NCBI GenBank assembly: GCA_028281765.1
Contig: JANQJF010000040.1
Location: forward strand, 1 to 64,000
Source of the DNA: Planctomycetota bacterium
GTDB taxonomy: Bacteria > Planctomycetota > UBA1135 > UBA2386
Direction of reading: 5' to 3'
DNA length: 64,000 nucleotides
Each line of letters opens with the position of its first letter. Position 1 is the first letter of the stretch. Below the pieces are notes generated by a model. That model was not told where the DNA came from, made no database searches, and was given only the letters and a program-made list of their open reading frames with translations. Both the position numbers and the translations under genes were made by a program. Shown in pieces: positions 27,607 to 36,065 of this stretch.

Positions 27607-30600
27607 ATGACCGCTCCCGCGACCCCAGACCTCGACAATGCCCTCGCCGAACGCGACTTCGTGCGCGCGCTCGCCCGCTCCCTGCTCGTCGATCGGGGTT
27701 CCGCCGACGACATCGAACAGCGCACGTGGCTCCGCGCCATGCAGCACGGGTCCGCGGTCGCGCGCTGGCGCCAGTGGTTGTCACGAGTCTGTCGCAACTT
27801 GGTTCAGGACCAGCGGCGCGACGAGATGCGTCGTGACGTCCACGAGCGGCGGGCGGCTCGACCGGAGGCGCTCACCGCGACCGACGATCTCGTCGCCGCG
27901 GAAGAGAGTCGTCGCGGGGTCATCGAAAGCGTGCGGTCTCTCCCCGAGCCCTATCGGTCGACGCTTTGGAAGCGCTACTGGGACGATCGATCACCGACCG
28001 AGATCGCACGCGAACTCGGGGTGCCGAGCGCGACCGTGCGGTCCCATCTCCACCGCGGCCACGCGATGCTGCGCGAACGCCTCGACCGACGCTACGGCGA
28101 TCGGCGTGCGTGGGTCGCACTCCTCGCGCCGCTCGCGAGTTCCCCCATCGGAATCATGCTGATGTCGACGAAATCGAAGGCGCTCGCGGCGGCCGCCGCA
28201 ATCGTGATCGCGGGGCTGCTCATCTGGGGCATCACACCGCCGTCCCAGGAACCCGGCACTCCGACCGAAACGTCGACCCCGCCGAGTGCGGTCGTCTCGA
28301 GCATCCCGGAATCGACGGAACCGACAGACGACCCGGATCTCCCGACCGAACGGTCGGCTCGAGCCGTGGCACGCGGCGTCACCGTCCATGTCGTCGCGCG
28401 CCGAGACGGAGTGCCGGTTCCCGGTCTCGCGCTGGCGCTGGAGTCGTTCCCCGGCTTCGGCGCGCACGGCGCTGCGCTCGCGACTCGCAGCGGCCGCACC
28501 GACAGGGACGGGACACTCGAGTTCTCGCTGGAGCCCTCGGACGACGCGCGCACGGTCCGGCTCGTCAGCGGAGATCCCCGACAGGAGTTGCGCACGCAGC
28601 CAGTCGTCATTGCCGCGGGCGACGTCGAAGCCACGGTCCACGCGACGGTCACGTCGCTCGAGTGCGAGCTGTCCGGTGAAGTGCACGACGCCCTCGGTGC
28701 GCCCATCGCCGGCGCCATCGTGAGCTACAGCGATCACCACCAGGTCACGACCGACGCAGCGGGGCGATACTCGATCGCGGTGCCCCGCGGACGGAAGCTC
28801 GTGTTCGTCCACGCCTGGGCCGACGGCTACGGCCGCAAGACGGAGCAGCCGACGATTCCCGCGCACGCCGATTCATGGCAAATCAACTTCGCGCTGCTTC
28901 CCGGCGAGCAGGTCGAGGGCCGAGTGGTCAACGAATCCGGGGACCCGGTCGAGGGCGCGAAGATCAACACCTCGATGCAGCTCTACTCGGACGTGCGAAC
29001 CGCGGCCGACGGATCGTTCGCCCTGCGAAGCCTCGAACCCGGGATCGCCCTCAGCGTCTGGGCCATCAAGAGCGGCTACCGCTCGGGCCGCACGAGCTGG
29101 AGAAAGGGCATCGAAGAAATCGAGATCGTCTTGCAGCGCGGACTCGCTCTCGACGGCCGAGTCCTCGACGAGGACGCGGTTCCGATCGTCGGTGCCCGCG
29201 TGCAGGTGTACGACGAGCGCTCGTTCGGCGGCGTCGAGGCACAGTTCACCGACGAGGAAGGGCGATTCCGAACGGACGGTCTCTCAGCGGGCACCATGAC
29301 GGTCGTGGCCCACAAGCGCGGCTACACCAAGGTCACGAAGTCGGTGCACGTCGACGGCGAGAACACGGTCGAGATCCGTCTGGCCGAGGGCCAGAGCGTC
29401 GTCGGGCGCGTCGTCGACACCGCGGGGTCACCGATTGCAGGCGTCCGCGTGTCGGCGATGCGGGGCACCGGCAACTCTCGCGAGTTCGTCGGCACGGGCA
29501 CGGAGACGGACGCCGAGGGGCGGTTCGAACTCACGGACCTGCCGAATCTCCCGTGCAAAGTCTCCGCATACGAGACGGGCTATCGCTCCGCATCGATCCC
29601 CGACGTCGTGCCGGACGGCACCGAAATCGAGCTGCGCATGGAGCGCTCCCCCACGGTCACCGGGCGCGTGCTCGACGGGCGGACCGGTAAGCCGATCCCC
29701 GAGTTCACGATCAAGATCTCCGATCGTGAGAACGTGAACGGCTACTGGGTCAACCCGCAACGATTCGACACGGAAGACGGCCGCTGGTCGATCCAGCCCC
29801 GCACGATCCGCAAGGAGACGAAGGTGTGGGTCGGCGTCGAGGCGAAGGGATACGCCCCTGCGACAGGCAACGCGACGGCGCGGGTGGAACCCGTCGAGGA
29901 CGAATGCATCGTTTCGCTGCAGCCCGGCATCGAAGTCCGCGGCACCGTGCGCCTCCTGGGTACGGGCACATCCGTCCCGGGTGCCACGATCCGACTCCTC
30001 GGCGAAGACGAGCACACTTCGATCCTGGACCACAGTCACTATCCGACCGCGACGAGCGACGCCGAAGGGTCCTTCCGGTTCGACTCGATCGGCCCCGGAC
30101 AGACGCGCGTCGCCATCATCCATCCGGACTATCCCGACAGGATGCAGGGACCGTTCGATCTGCGGGACGGCACGACGCTCGACCTGCGCGTCGCTCCCGC
30201 AGTCTCGCTCCGCGGTCAGATCGTCGGCTTCGACGACGCCGCGAAGTTCGACGTCGAGCTGATCCGATACGAGGACGGACGGATCGTCGGGCGGGCCGAA
30301 GACACCACCGAACGCGAATTCGAGTTCGACGGTCTCGGTCCGGGAACGCACTACATCGAGTTCCAAGCCGGCGCCACGCACCGCTACTGGTTCGTGGAAA
30401 TCGGGACGACGGACAAGTTCGACGTCGTATTGCGAGAACGGGAAGGCGACGCGTCCGTCGAAGTCGCCGTAGAAGGCCTCACGACGGGGCGGGTCCAGCT
30501 CAGGCCTGCCGCGGACGCCCGCACGCCGGGTTCCCCGGGAATTCGAAACCGCACCCTGGTCGACGGGAGCTTCACTTTCGTTGGAGTGGCAAACGGGAAG

Positions 30601-30702
30601 TACAAGGTCCGGATCTACGACGACGCACACGAGAAGCGCGCGGAACAGGTCTTCGAAGTCTCCGGAACCGGCGCGACTCGCATCGACCTGACCGTCGACT
30701 AG
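27607..30702 (+). CDS. Transmembrane ECF sigma factor fused to carboxypeptidase-regulatory-like repeats
   Basis: A 1031-aa fusion. Residues 10-80 form sigma region 2 (DFVRALARSLLVDRGSADDI, RWRQWLSRVCRNLVQDQRR), and residues 104-155 region 4 (LPEPYRSTLWKRYW, SPTEIARELGVPSATVRSHL). One membrane helix follows at about residues 190-209. Residues 210-1031 would be outside the cytoplasm: a Thr/Pro linker and about eight beta-sandwich modules with GxVxDxxGxPIxGAxV motifs (LDGRVLDEDAVPIVGARVQV, VGRVVDTAGSPIAGVRVSAM) typical of carboxypeptidase-regulatory-like domains. The layout predicts a membrane-tethered sigma factor whose release or conformation could be linked to an outside signal. No separate anti-sigma gene is adjacent. 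Confidence 0.9.
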   Translation: MTAPATPDLDNALAERDFVRALARSLLVDRGSADDIEQRTWLRAMQHGSAVARWRQWLSRVCRNLVQDQRRDEMRRDVHERRAARPEALTATDDLVAAEESRRGVIESVRSLPEPYRSTLWKRYWDDRSPTEIARELGVPSATVRSHLHRGHAMLRERLDRRYGDRRAWVALLAPLASSPIGIMLMSTKSKALAAAAAIVIAGLLIWGITPPSQEPGTPTETSTPPSAVVSSIPESTEPTDDPDLPTERSARAVARGVTVHVVARRDGVPVPGLALALESFPGFGAHGAALATRSGRTDRDGTLEFSLEPSDDARTVRLVSGDPRQELRTQPVVIAAGDVEATVHATVTSLECELSGEVHDALGAPIAGAIVSYSDHHQVTTDAAGRYSIAVPRGRKLVFVHAWADGYGRKTEQPTIPAHADSWQINFALLPGEQVEGRVVNESGDPVEGAKINTSMQLYSDVRTAADGSFALRSLEPGIALSVWAIKSGYRSGRTSWRKGIEEIEIVLQRGLALDGRVLDEDAVPIVGARVQVYDERSFGGVEAQFTDEEGRFRTDGLSAGTMTVVAHKRGYTKVTKSVHVDGENTVEIRLAEGQSVVGRVVDTAGSPIAGVRVSAMRGTGNSREFVGTGTETDAEGRFELTDLPNLPCKVSAYETGYRSASIPDVVPDGTEIELRMERSPTVTGRVLDGRTGKPIPEFTIKISDRENVNGYWVNPQRFDTEDGRWSIQPRTIRKETKVWVGVEAKGYAPATGNATARVEPVEDECIVSLQPGIEVRGTVRLLGTGTSVPGATIRLLGEDEHTSILDHSHYPTATSDAEGSFRFDSIGPGQTRVAIIHPDYPDRMQGPFDLRDGTTLDLRVAPAVSLRGQIVGFDDAAKFDVELIRYEDGRIVGRAEDTTEREFEFDGLGPGTHYIEFQAGATHRYWFVEIGTTDKFDVVLREREGDASVEVAVEGLTTGRVQLRPAADARTPGSPGIRNRTLVDGSFTFVGVANGKYKVRIYDDAHEKRAEQVFEVSGTGATRIDLTVD

Positions 30703-30766
30703 CGGTTCGGATTTGGCGTCCGCGACGCCGCTCCTCGCACTAGTCCTCCTCGTCTGGAATCCGTAG

Positions 30767-30772
30767 TAGTGT
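30767..30772 (+). promoter_or_regulatory. Candidate -10 element, CotH-ankyrin gene
   Basis: TAGTGT, 7 nt before the ATG at 30780. A GTG three codons upstream of that ATG overlaps the hexamer and is less likely to be the start. Confidence 0.45.
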
Positions 30773-30779
30773 GGCGGCC

Positions 30780-32528
30780 ATGGTTCGCCACGCGAGTCGC
30801 CTCTGCCTCATCGCCTTCGTCCTCGCCACACCGGCAGCCGCGCAACCCGACGCGCCGCAGCGCGAACTCACGCTCGACGCTCTCTTCCCGCACGACCGCG
30901 TGCTCGACGTGCGCATCCGCCTGCCGAAGCGTGACTGGAACCGCCTCCGCATGCAGAACAGGAGTTTCAACGACGCGATCGGAGGCGCCCGGAGGCGCGG
31001 CGAGTTCCGGAAGCCGTTCTCCTACTTCCTCGCCGACGTCGAGATCGACGGCGTTTCGATTCCGAAGGTCGGCATCCGCAAGAAGGGCTTCATCGGCTCC
31101 CTGAGCACGGAACGACCCTCCCTCAAACTGAAGCTCAACCACGCCGTCCCGAATCGACGCATCGAAGGACTCAACAACCTGACGCTGAACAACAATCAGC
31201 AGGACGAGAGCCTGGCGAGCCAATTCCTCGGCTATGCGATCTTCCGCGCCGCCGGGCTGCCCGCGCCGCGATGTGCCTTCGCAAAGGTCTCGGTCAACGG
31301 CAAGAACCTGGGCATCTATTGCCACGTCGAGTCCCTGCGGAAGCCACTCCTCGACCGCACTTTCGGAAACGCGGATGGTGTCGTGTACGAGGGCACCGTC
31401 GTCGACTTCTTCGACCACTGGGCCCGGGGCTTCGAACCCAAACGCGGGGACGAGGCTCGAGGGATGACCGCGATCGAACGCACGATCGCGAGTCTCGACA
31501 ACGCATCGGACGAGGAGCTCGAAACCCGTCTCGCCCGGACAATCGACCTCGACGCGTTCTACCGATTCTGGGCGATGGAGAGCCTGATCGGATTCTGGGA
31601 CGGCTACTCGGGCAATCAGAACAACTACTTTCTCTACCTCCATCCCGAGACCGAACGCTTCCACTTCCTGCCTTGGGGAGCGGACATGATGTTCACGGTC
31701 GAGAACCCGATGGGGCGCGACCCGGACGCCCCGTTCTGCGTCCAGACGAAGGGTCGCCTCGCGCACCGGCTCTACCAGCTCGAGTCCGGCAAGCGGAAGT
31801 ACCGCCGCGCGCTGGAGACTCTGCTCGCCGATCACTGGGACGAGAAGAAGCTGCTCGCCGAGACGAACCGCATCGAATCGCTACTCAAGGACGTGCTGGG
31901 ACCGTCGCAGCGCCGCGCTTTCGACAGACTCGACGACGTCCGGGAGTTCATCGAAGACCGACGCGAGCAGATCGAAGCTGAGATCAAGGACGGCATGCCG
32001 GAGTGGACGAAGCCATCACCGCCGCCGTTCGCGATGCCCCAGCCGACACCCGGCTCGATCTGGAGCTGCGCGTACGCCGGAGACGTCGCGGGCCTGCAGC
32101 GGTGCATCGATGCCGGCGTCGACCTGAACACGCGAAGCATCGACGACGGCTCAACCGCAATCGCGTGTGCGGCCGTGGCCGGACACGAGCACGTGGTCGA
32201 GTTCCTGCTCGCGCACGACGCCGATCCGGACATCGCGAACTTCCAGGATGACGTCCCGCTGCACAGCGCCGCGTTCTTCGGCCGCCTCGAGATCGTGCGC
32301 GCCCTCGTCGATCACGGCGCGTCGCTGACGCCCGAGAACTGGGCCGGCGACACTCCGCTCGACGCGGCCGCGACTCCGTGGAATCGCGAGATCGCGCGCA
32401 TGGTGGAGTTCGTCGGCTTCGCGTTCGAACAGATGTCGCTCGTCGGCACTGCGAAACGAATGCGGCCGAAGGTCGCGGACTTCCTCCGCGAGCGCGGCGC
32501 CAAGGGTGCGAGGAACAATCAGAAGTAG
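30780..32528 (+). CDS. CotH-kinase-family protein with C-terminal ankyrin repeats
   Basis: A 582-aa exported protein. ATG at 30780 gives a signal peptide ending TPAAAQ; TAGTGT ends 7 nt before it. Residues 25-400 are a CotH-type domain: VRIRLPKRDWNRL, SLKLKLNH, GLNNLTLNNNQQDESL, YAIFRAAGLPAPRCAFAKV, YCHVESLRKPLL and FHFLPWGADMMF. CotH proteins are atypical kinase-fold enzymes phosphorylating spore-coat or secreted proteins. Residues 425-525 form about three ankyrin repeats (GSTAIACAAVAGHEHVVEFL, DVPLHSAAFFGRLEIVRALV), a protein-binding fold. The pairing suggests an extracytoplasmic kinase with its own docking domain. Confidence 0.87.
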   Translation: MVRHASRLCLIAFVLATPAAAQPDAPQRELTLDALFPHDRVLDVRIRLPKRDWNRLRMQNRSFNDAIGGARRRGEFRKPFSYFLADVEIDGVSIPKVGIRKKGFIGSLSTERPSLKLKLNHAVPNRRIEGLNNLTLNNNQQDESLASQFLGYAIFRAAGLPAPRCAFAKVSVNGKNLGIYCHVESLRKPLLDRTFGNADGVVYEGTVVDFFDHWARGFEPKRGDEARGMTAIERTIASLDNASDEELETRLARTIDLDAFYRFWAMESLIGFWDGYSGNQNNYFLYLHPETERFHFLPWGADMMFTVENPMGRDPDAPFCVQTKGRLAHRLYQLESGKRKYRRALETLLADHWDEKKLLAETNRIESLLKDVLGPSQRRAFDRLDDVREFIEDRREQIEAEIKDGMPEWTKPSPPPFAMPQPTPGSIWSCAYAGDVAGLQRCIDAGVDLNTRSIDDGSTAIACAAVAGHEHVVEFLLAHDADPDIANFQDDVPLHSAAFFGRLEIVRALVDHGASLTPENWAGDTPLDAAATPWNREIARMVEFVGFAFEQMSLVGTAKRMRPKVADFLRERGAKGARNNQK

Positions 32529-32532
32529 CGCG

Positions 32533-33078
32533 TCAGTTTCGTCGTCGACCGAGACCGCCGCCGAAGCCTATGTCATCGAAGCCTGCGGCCTGCACCGAGT
32601 CCACGAGCTGCGCCACGTCCCCGTACGTCACTCCGACGCCGGGCTCGATCACGACGGGCACGATCTTCGTCCGGCCCACGACTTCGCTGTCCGGGACCCG
32701 CCGCATGGGATCCGCGACGATGTCGCGGAGCTCGACCTCGAGATCCGCCAGCGCATCGAATCGCGTCGGCCCGACTTCCCAGTGGCAGGCGTGGCCTTCG
32801 AGGCGAAACGAGTTCGGCGCACCGACTGGACGATCGGGGTGCCGCGGCACCTCGCGACCCCAGACGTCGTTGACGATCCGAATCGACAGCTGCTCGATCG
32901 GCACGTCTGCCTTCGAGCTCGACCCGCGGTCCTTCGGGAGATACGCCGGCAGCTTGGCTTCGAGTGTTTTGAAGTCGATGCACAGGAAGAAGATGATCAA
33001 CAAGAACGTGACGTCGATCATCGGCGTCATGTCGGGACGGTCCTCGTCAGCGGCCCTCCGGCGTCGTCGCGTGCGCAT
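32533..33078 (-). CDS. ExbD/TolR-family biopolymer transport protein
   Basis: A 181-aa protein: Arg-rich cytoplasmic N-terminus, one membrane helix (residues 20-36) beginning DMTPMIDVTFLLIIFF, which carries the conserved membrane Asp of ExbD/TolR proton-driven motors, and a periplasmic domain. With an ExbB/TolQ partner such proteins couple the proton gradient to outer-membrane work. No ExbB or TonB gene is adjacent, so the partner must be elsewhere. The start at 33078 fits the N-terminus; sequence upstream in frame is unlike the family. Confidence 0.85.
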   Translation of the reverse strand: MRTRRRRRAADEDRPDMTPMIDVTFLLIIFFLCIDFKTLEAKLPAYLPKDRGSSSKADVPIEQLSIRIVNDVWGREVPRHPDRPVGAPNSFRLEGHACHWEVGPTRFDALADLEVELRDIVADPMRRVPDSEVVGRTKIVPVVIEPGVGVTYGDVAQLVDSVQAAGFDDIGFGGGLGRRRN

Positions 33079-33217
33079 GGCGCAACCAACGACTCCCGCG
33101 AGAATGCGGTTCAGCGGTTGTCGCTTTTGTGCACAGGTCCGAGAATCTCTTTCGGCCGCAGACGTCGCCAGCCGACGAACGCCATACTGGCCGAATCTCG
33201 CTCTCCAGGAGTCTCCG

Positions 33218-33904
33218 ATGAAGATCCTTCTCGCCACCGCCATCGCCGCCGTCACGCTGTTGGGTTCCGTGGTTTGCCAAGAAACCGACCGCGCACGCGA
33301 CGTCCGCAGGACCGACAAAGCACGCGTCGAACGCCCCGCGAAGCAGGACCCCGAGGCCAAGACCAAGCTCGCCGAGATCAAGGCGAAGCTCGACGCGGCC
33401 GTCAAGGCCGGTCGCATGACCGAGGCCGACGCGAAGCGGCGATACGCAGCCGTGCAGAAGCGAATCGCGAAGAACGCCAAGAAGAAGGCCAGCGCCGACG
33501 GCCTCGACGAGAAGACCCGCAAGAAGCTCGAAGCGGCCGTCAAGGCCGGTGAGATGACGCAGGAAGCGGCGCGACGCAAAGCCGCGGCGATGCGCGACTA
33601 CAGCGACAAGCGTCGCAGGGCGAAGAAGCTGCGCGCCGCGATGGACGAGAAGGCAGTTTGGCAACGCCTCGAGGCCGGCGTCCGCTCGGGCAAGATCACG
33701 ATGGAAGAGGCGAAGAAGAAGTACGCCGAGATCGTCGACAAGCAGAAGGCGTCGGACAAGGTCAGCGACCGTCCGATGCGCCGACGCGTGAAGCGCAAGA
33801 CGGATCGCGCCACCGAGCGCGCGCGCACAGACCGCGTCAAGAGCGACCGCGTGAAGACGGACAAGAAGAAGGTCGAAGCGAAGAAGACCGACCGGAAGAA
33901 GTAG
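33218..33904 (+). CDS. Exported Lys/Arg-rich helical repeat protein
   Basis: A 228-aa secreted protein with a signal peptide ending GSVVCQ (ATG 33218, AGGAG upstream). The mature part is about one third Lys plus Arg and helical. Three related units are visible: KLDAAVKAGRMTEADAKRRY, KLEAAVKAGEMTQEAARRK and RLEAGVRSGKITMEEAKKKY, each a helix-turn-helix with G-x-(M/I)-T. The tail repeats DR(V/A)K(S/T)D-type basic units. The design resembles short helical-hairpin oligomerisation modules such as SHOCT, but I cannot assign a family. Strong positive charge would favour binding to nucleic acid or acidic polymers outside the cell. The next gene starts 21 nt downstream. Confidence 0.75.
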   Translation: MKILLATAIAAVTLLGSVVCQETDRARDVRRTDKARVERPAKQDPEAKTKLAEIKAKLDAAVKAGRMTEADAKRRYAAVQKRIAKNAKKKASADGLDEKTRKKLEAAVKAGEMTQEAARRKAAAMRDYSDKRRRAKKLRAAMDEKAVWQRLEAGVRSGKITMEEAKKKYAEIVDKQKASDKVSDRPMRRRVKRKTDRATERARTDRVKSDRVKTDKKKVEAKKTDRKK

Positions 33905-33925
33905 GCCGCGCCCCGCACCGACCCG

Positions 33926-36058
33926 ATGAGTTCCGCCCTTCGATTCGTCACGATCGCGCTGGTTCTCGGGTTCGGGGTCGCACTCTTCTGGCCGGACGCG
34001 TCACCGCAACCGACTCCGACGATCGACGCCGAAGGCGTCGAGACGACGACCGTCGTGCCCGAGGGAGCGGACTCGACGATCGTCGATCGCACGCGCGTCG
34101 ACGCGCCGACCCCCGCACCCGAAGCCGACGCGTCGTCGACGGACTCCGCACGCCCCTCCGTCGAACTGCGTGGCCGCGTCGTCGACGCGGACGGCGTCGG
34201 AATCGCCGCGGCCACGGTGGCCCCCTTCAAGCGACTCACGGAGCGCTGCTCGACCGACGGAGACGGCTACTTCGTCATCTCGAACCTCGATCCTCGGCGC
34301 AAGCGCCACTGGCTGGAGGCGTCGAAGAAGGGATTCGTCTCGGCCGGCGCGCTGGCGCAACTCGGGGACGACGAACCGGTCGAGATCATCCTCGTACCGG
34401 GCGCCACCGTGCGCGGCATCGTCTACGGCCCGAGCCGTGAGCCGGTTCCTGGCGCGCAGGTCTTCACCCACTCGGGGAAGGTCAAGTCGCAGACCGTCGA
34501 CGCCACCGACCGCGAAGGTCGGTTCGAACTCCACGGCCTCCCGAGCGGCTTTCGCCTCCTGACGACGATTCACGATCGCTACCCGGCAGCCGAGAGTGAA
34601 GTCCGCGTGCCAGAACCCGGTGAGTCCGTCGACGTCGTCATCGAACTCGAACGTGGACGGGACCTACGTGGACTGATCGTCGACGCAGACGGCCGCCCCG
34701 TCGCGAACGCGACGGTCGACGCGCGGTGCGACTCGATCAAGCAGAGACGCGACCCGTTGCGCCGAACCCAGTCCGACGAGAACGGCGCGTTCACGCTGCA
34801 CGAGCTCCCGCTCGACGACATCTGGCTGCACTGCTCCGCGGACGGATTCGCGCCGCACCCTCGCATCGACGTCGATATCACCGAGACGGATGTGCGCATC
34901 GCCCTCGAGCCGACCGCGCGAATCGCCGGCACCGTGCTCGACGGGATCACGGGCCGCCCCGTTCCGGAGTTCCGAGTCGCAATCGTCGACGTCCGCCGGC
35001 CCGACCAATCCGAAGGCGGCGGCAAGAATCGCTTCCAGGGCGGCGGCCTCCGCAAGCTCGAGCCGTTGGACGTCGAGGACGAGAACGGCCACTTCGACAG
35101 CGGCGACATGCCGTTGCGCCCGGGCCTCACGGTCGCGCTGGAGATCTCTGCGGACGGGTATGCAACGACGACGGCGCGCGACGTCGTCGCGCGCGTCGAC
35201 GCGACGCCCGACGACCTCATCGTGCGGCTCGTCGCAGGCGTGCGGGTGTACGGCACCGTGGTCTCGCAGGACGGTCAGCCTCTCGAGGACGCCGACGTTC
35301 GCATCGCGCGCGGGGATGCCCCGCGCGACCAAAAGGGCGGACCGCGCGGCGCGCGCACGCGGACCGACGAACTCGGGCGGTTCGAAGTCGACGGACAGCC
35401 GGCCGGGACGGCCCACATCGTCGTCGAACACGAGGACGCCGGCATCCATGTCCAGCCCACCGAGATCCCCGCGACGACGCGCGACTGGCTCGTCGACGTC
35501 CGTGTCGCGGGCCGGGGTTCGATCCGCGGATTCGTGCGCGATGCGACGGGTCAACCCGCCGTGGCCGAAGCCGTGCGTCTGACGGTCTTGTCGGTTCCCG
35601 GGCTCGGCCGACGCAATTGGTCCACGAAGACCGACGATCGCGGTCGCTTCGGGTTCGACCAGCTGCCGTTCGGAACCTATCGCGTGATGCACTTGCAGGA
35701 GATCGTCGGCAAGCCGCTCCCGGTGCGCACCGTCGACGTCTCCGTCGCGTCGCGCGAACCCGTGGAAGTCGACGTGGCCGCCGTTGAAGGCAACACGATC
35801 GACGGCTCGATCCTGACCGACGCCACGATCGGGGAGTCCAGCGTCGTCGCGCTGGAACCGATCGCCGATGACGAGGAACGCGCCGCCACGCGCTACGCGC
35901 GCACGCGGGGTGCGGCGTTCGCGTTCCGGGGCGTGACGCCGGGTCGGTATCGACTCACCGCGTGGTTCCAGGACGACTCCGGCGAATGGCACACGGGATC
36001 GACGGATGCGGACGTCGCGGACGGCCTCGCGACCCGCGTGACGGTCCGCGTCGACTGA
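33926..36058 (+). CDS. Exported carboxypeptidase-regulatory-like domain protein
   Basis: A 710-aa protein with N-terminal signal-anchor (FVTIALVLGFGVALFW) followed by a Thr/Asp/Pro linker and about seven beta-sandwich modules containing ELRGRVVDADGVGIAAATV, VRGIVYGPSREPVPGAQVF, LRGLIVDADGRPVANATV, RIAGTVLDGITGRPVPEF and VYGTVVSQDGQPLEDADV. It is a paralogue of the extracytoplasmic half of the sigma-fusion protein at 27607, with the same linker style, but has no sigma domain. No enzyme part. It follows the basic repeat protein by 21 nt and is probably cotranscribed. Confidence 0.83.
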   Translation: MSSALRFVTIALVLGFGVALFWPDASPQPTPTIDAEGVETTTVVPEGADSTIVDRTRVDAPTPAPEADASSTDSARPSVELRGRVVDADGVGIAAATVAPFKRLTERCSTDGDGYFVISNLDPRRKRHWLEASKKGFVSAGALAQLGDDEPVEIILVPGATVRGIVYGPSREPVPGAQVFTHSGKVKSQTVDATDREGRFELHGLPSGFRLLTTIHDRYPAAESEVRVPEPGESVDVVIELERGRDLRGLIVDADGRPVANATVDARCDSIKQRRDPLRRTQSDENGAFTLHELPLDDIWLHCSADGFAPHPRIDVDITETDVRIALEPTARIAGTVLDGITGRPVPEFRVAIVDVRRPDQSEGGGKNRFQGGGLRKLEPLDVEDENGHFDSGDMPLRPGLTVALEISADGYATTTARDVVARVDATPDDLIVRLVAGVRVYGTVVSQDGQPLEDADVRIARGDAPRDQKGGPRGARTRTDELGRFEVDGQPAGTAHIVVEHEDAGIHVQPTEIPATTRDWLVDVRVAGRGSIRGFVRDATGQPAVAEAVRLTVLSVPGLGRRNWSTKTDDRGRFGFDQLPFGTYRVMHLQEIVGKPLPVRTVDVSVASREPVEVDVAAVEGNTIDGSILTDATIGESSVVALEPIADDEERAATRYARTRGAAFAFRGVTPGRYRLTAWFQDDSGEWHTGSTDADVADGLATRVTVRVD

Positions 36059-36065
36059 GCGCTCA
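36056..36065. other. Palindrome made of two convergent stop codons
   Basis: TGAGCGCTCA is its own reverse complement and contains the TGA stops of the carboxypeptidase-regulatory-like and FG-GAP genes, with four bases between them. Confidence 0.85.
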
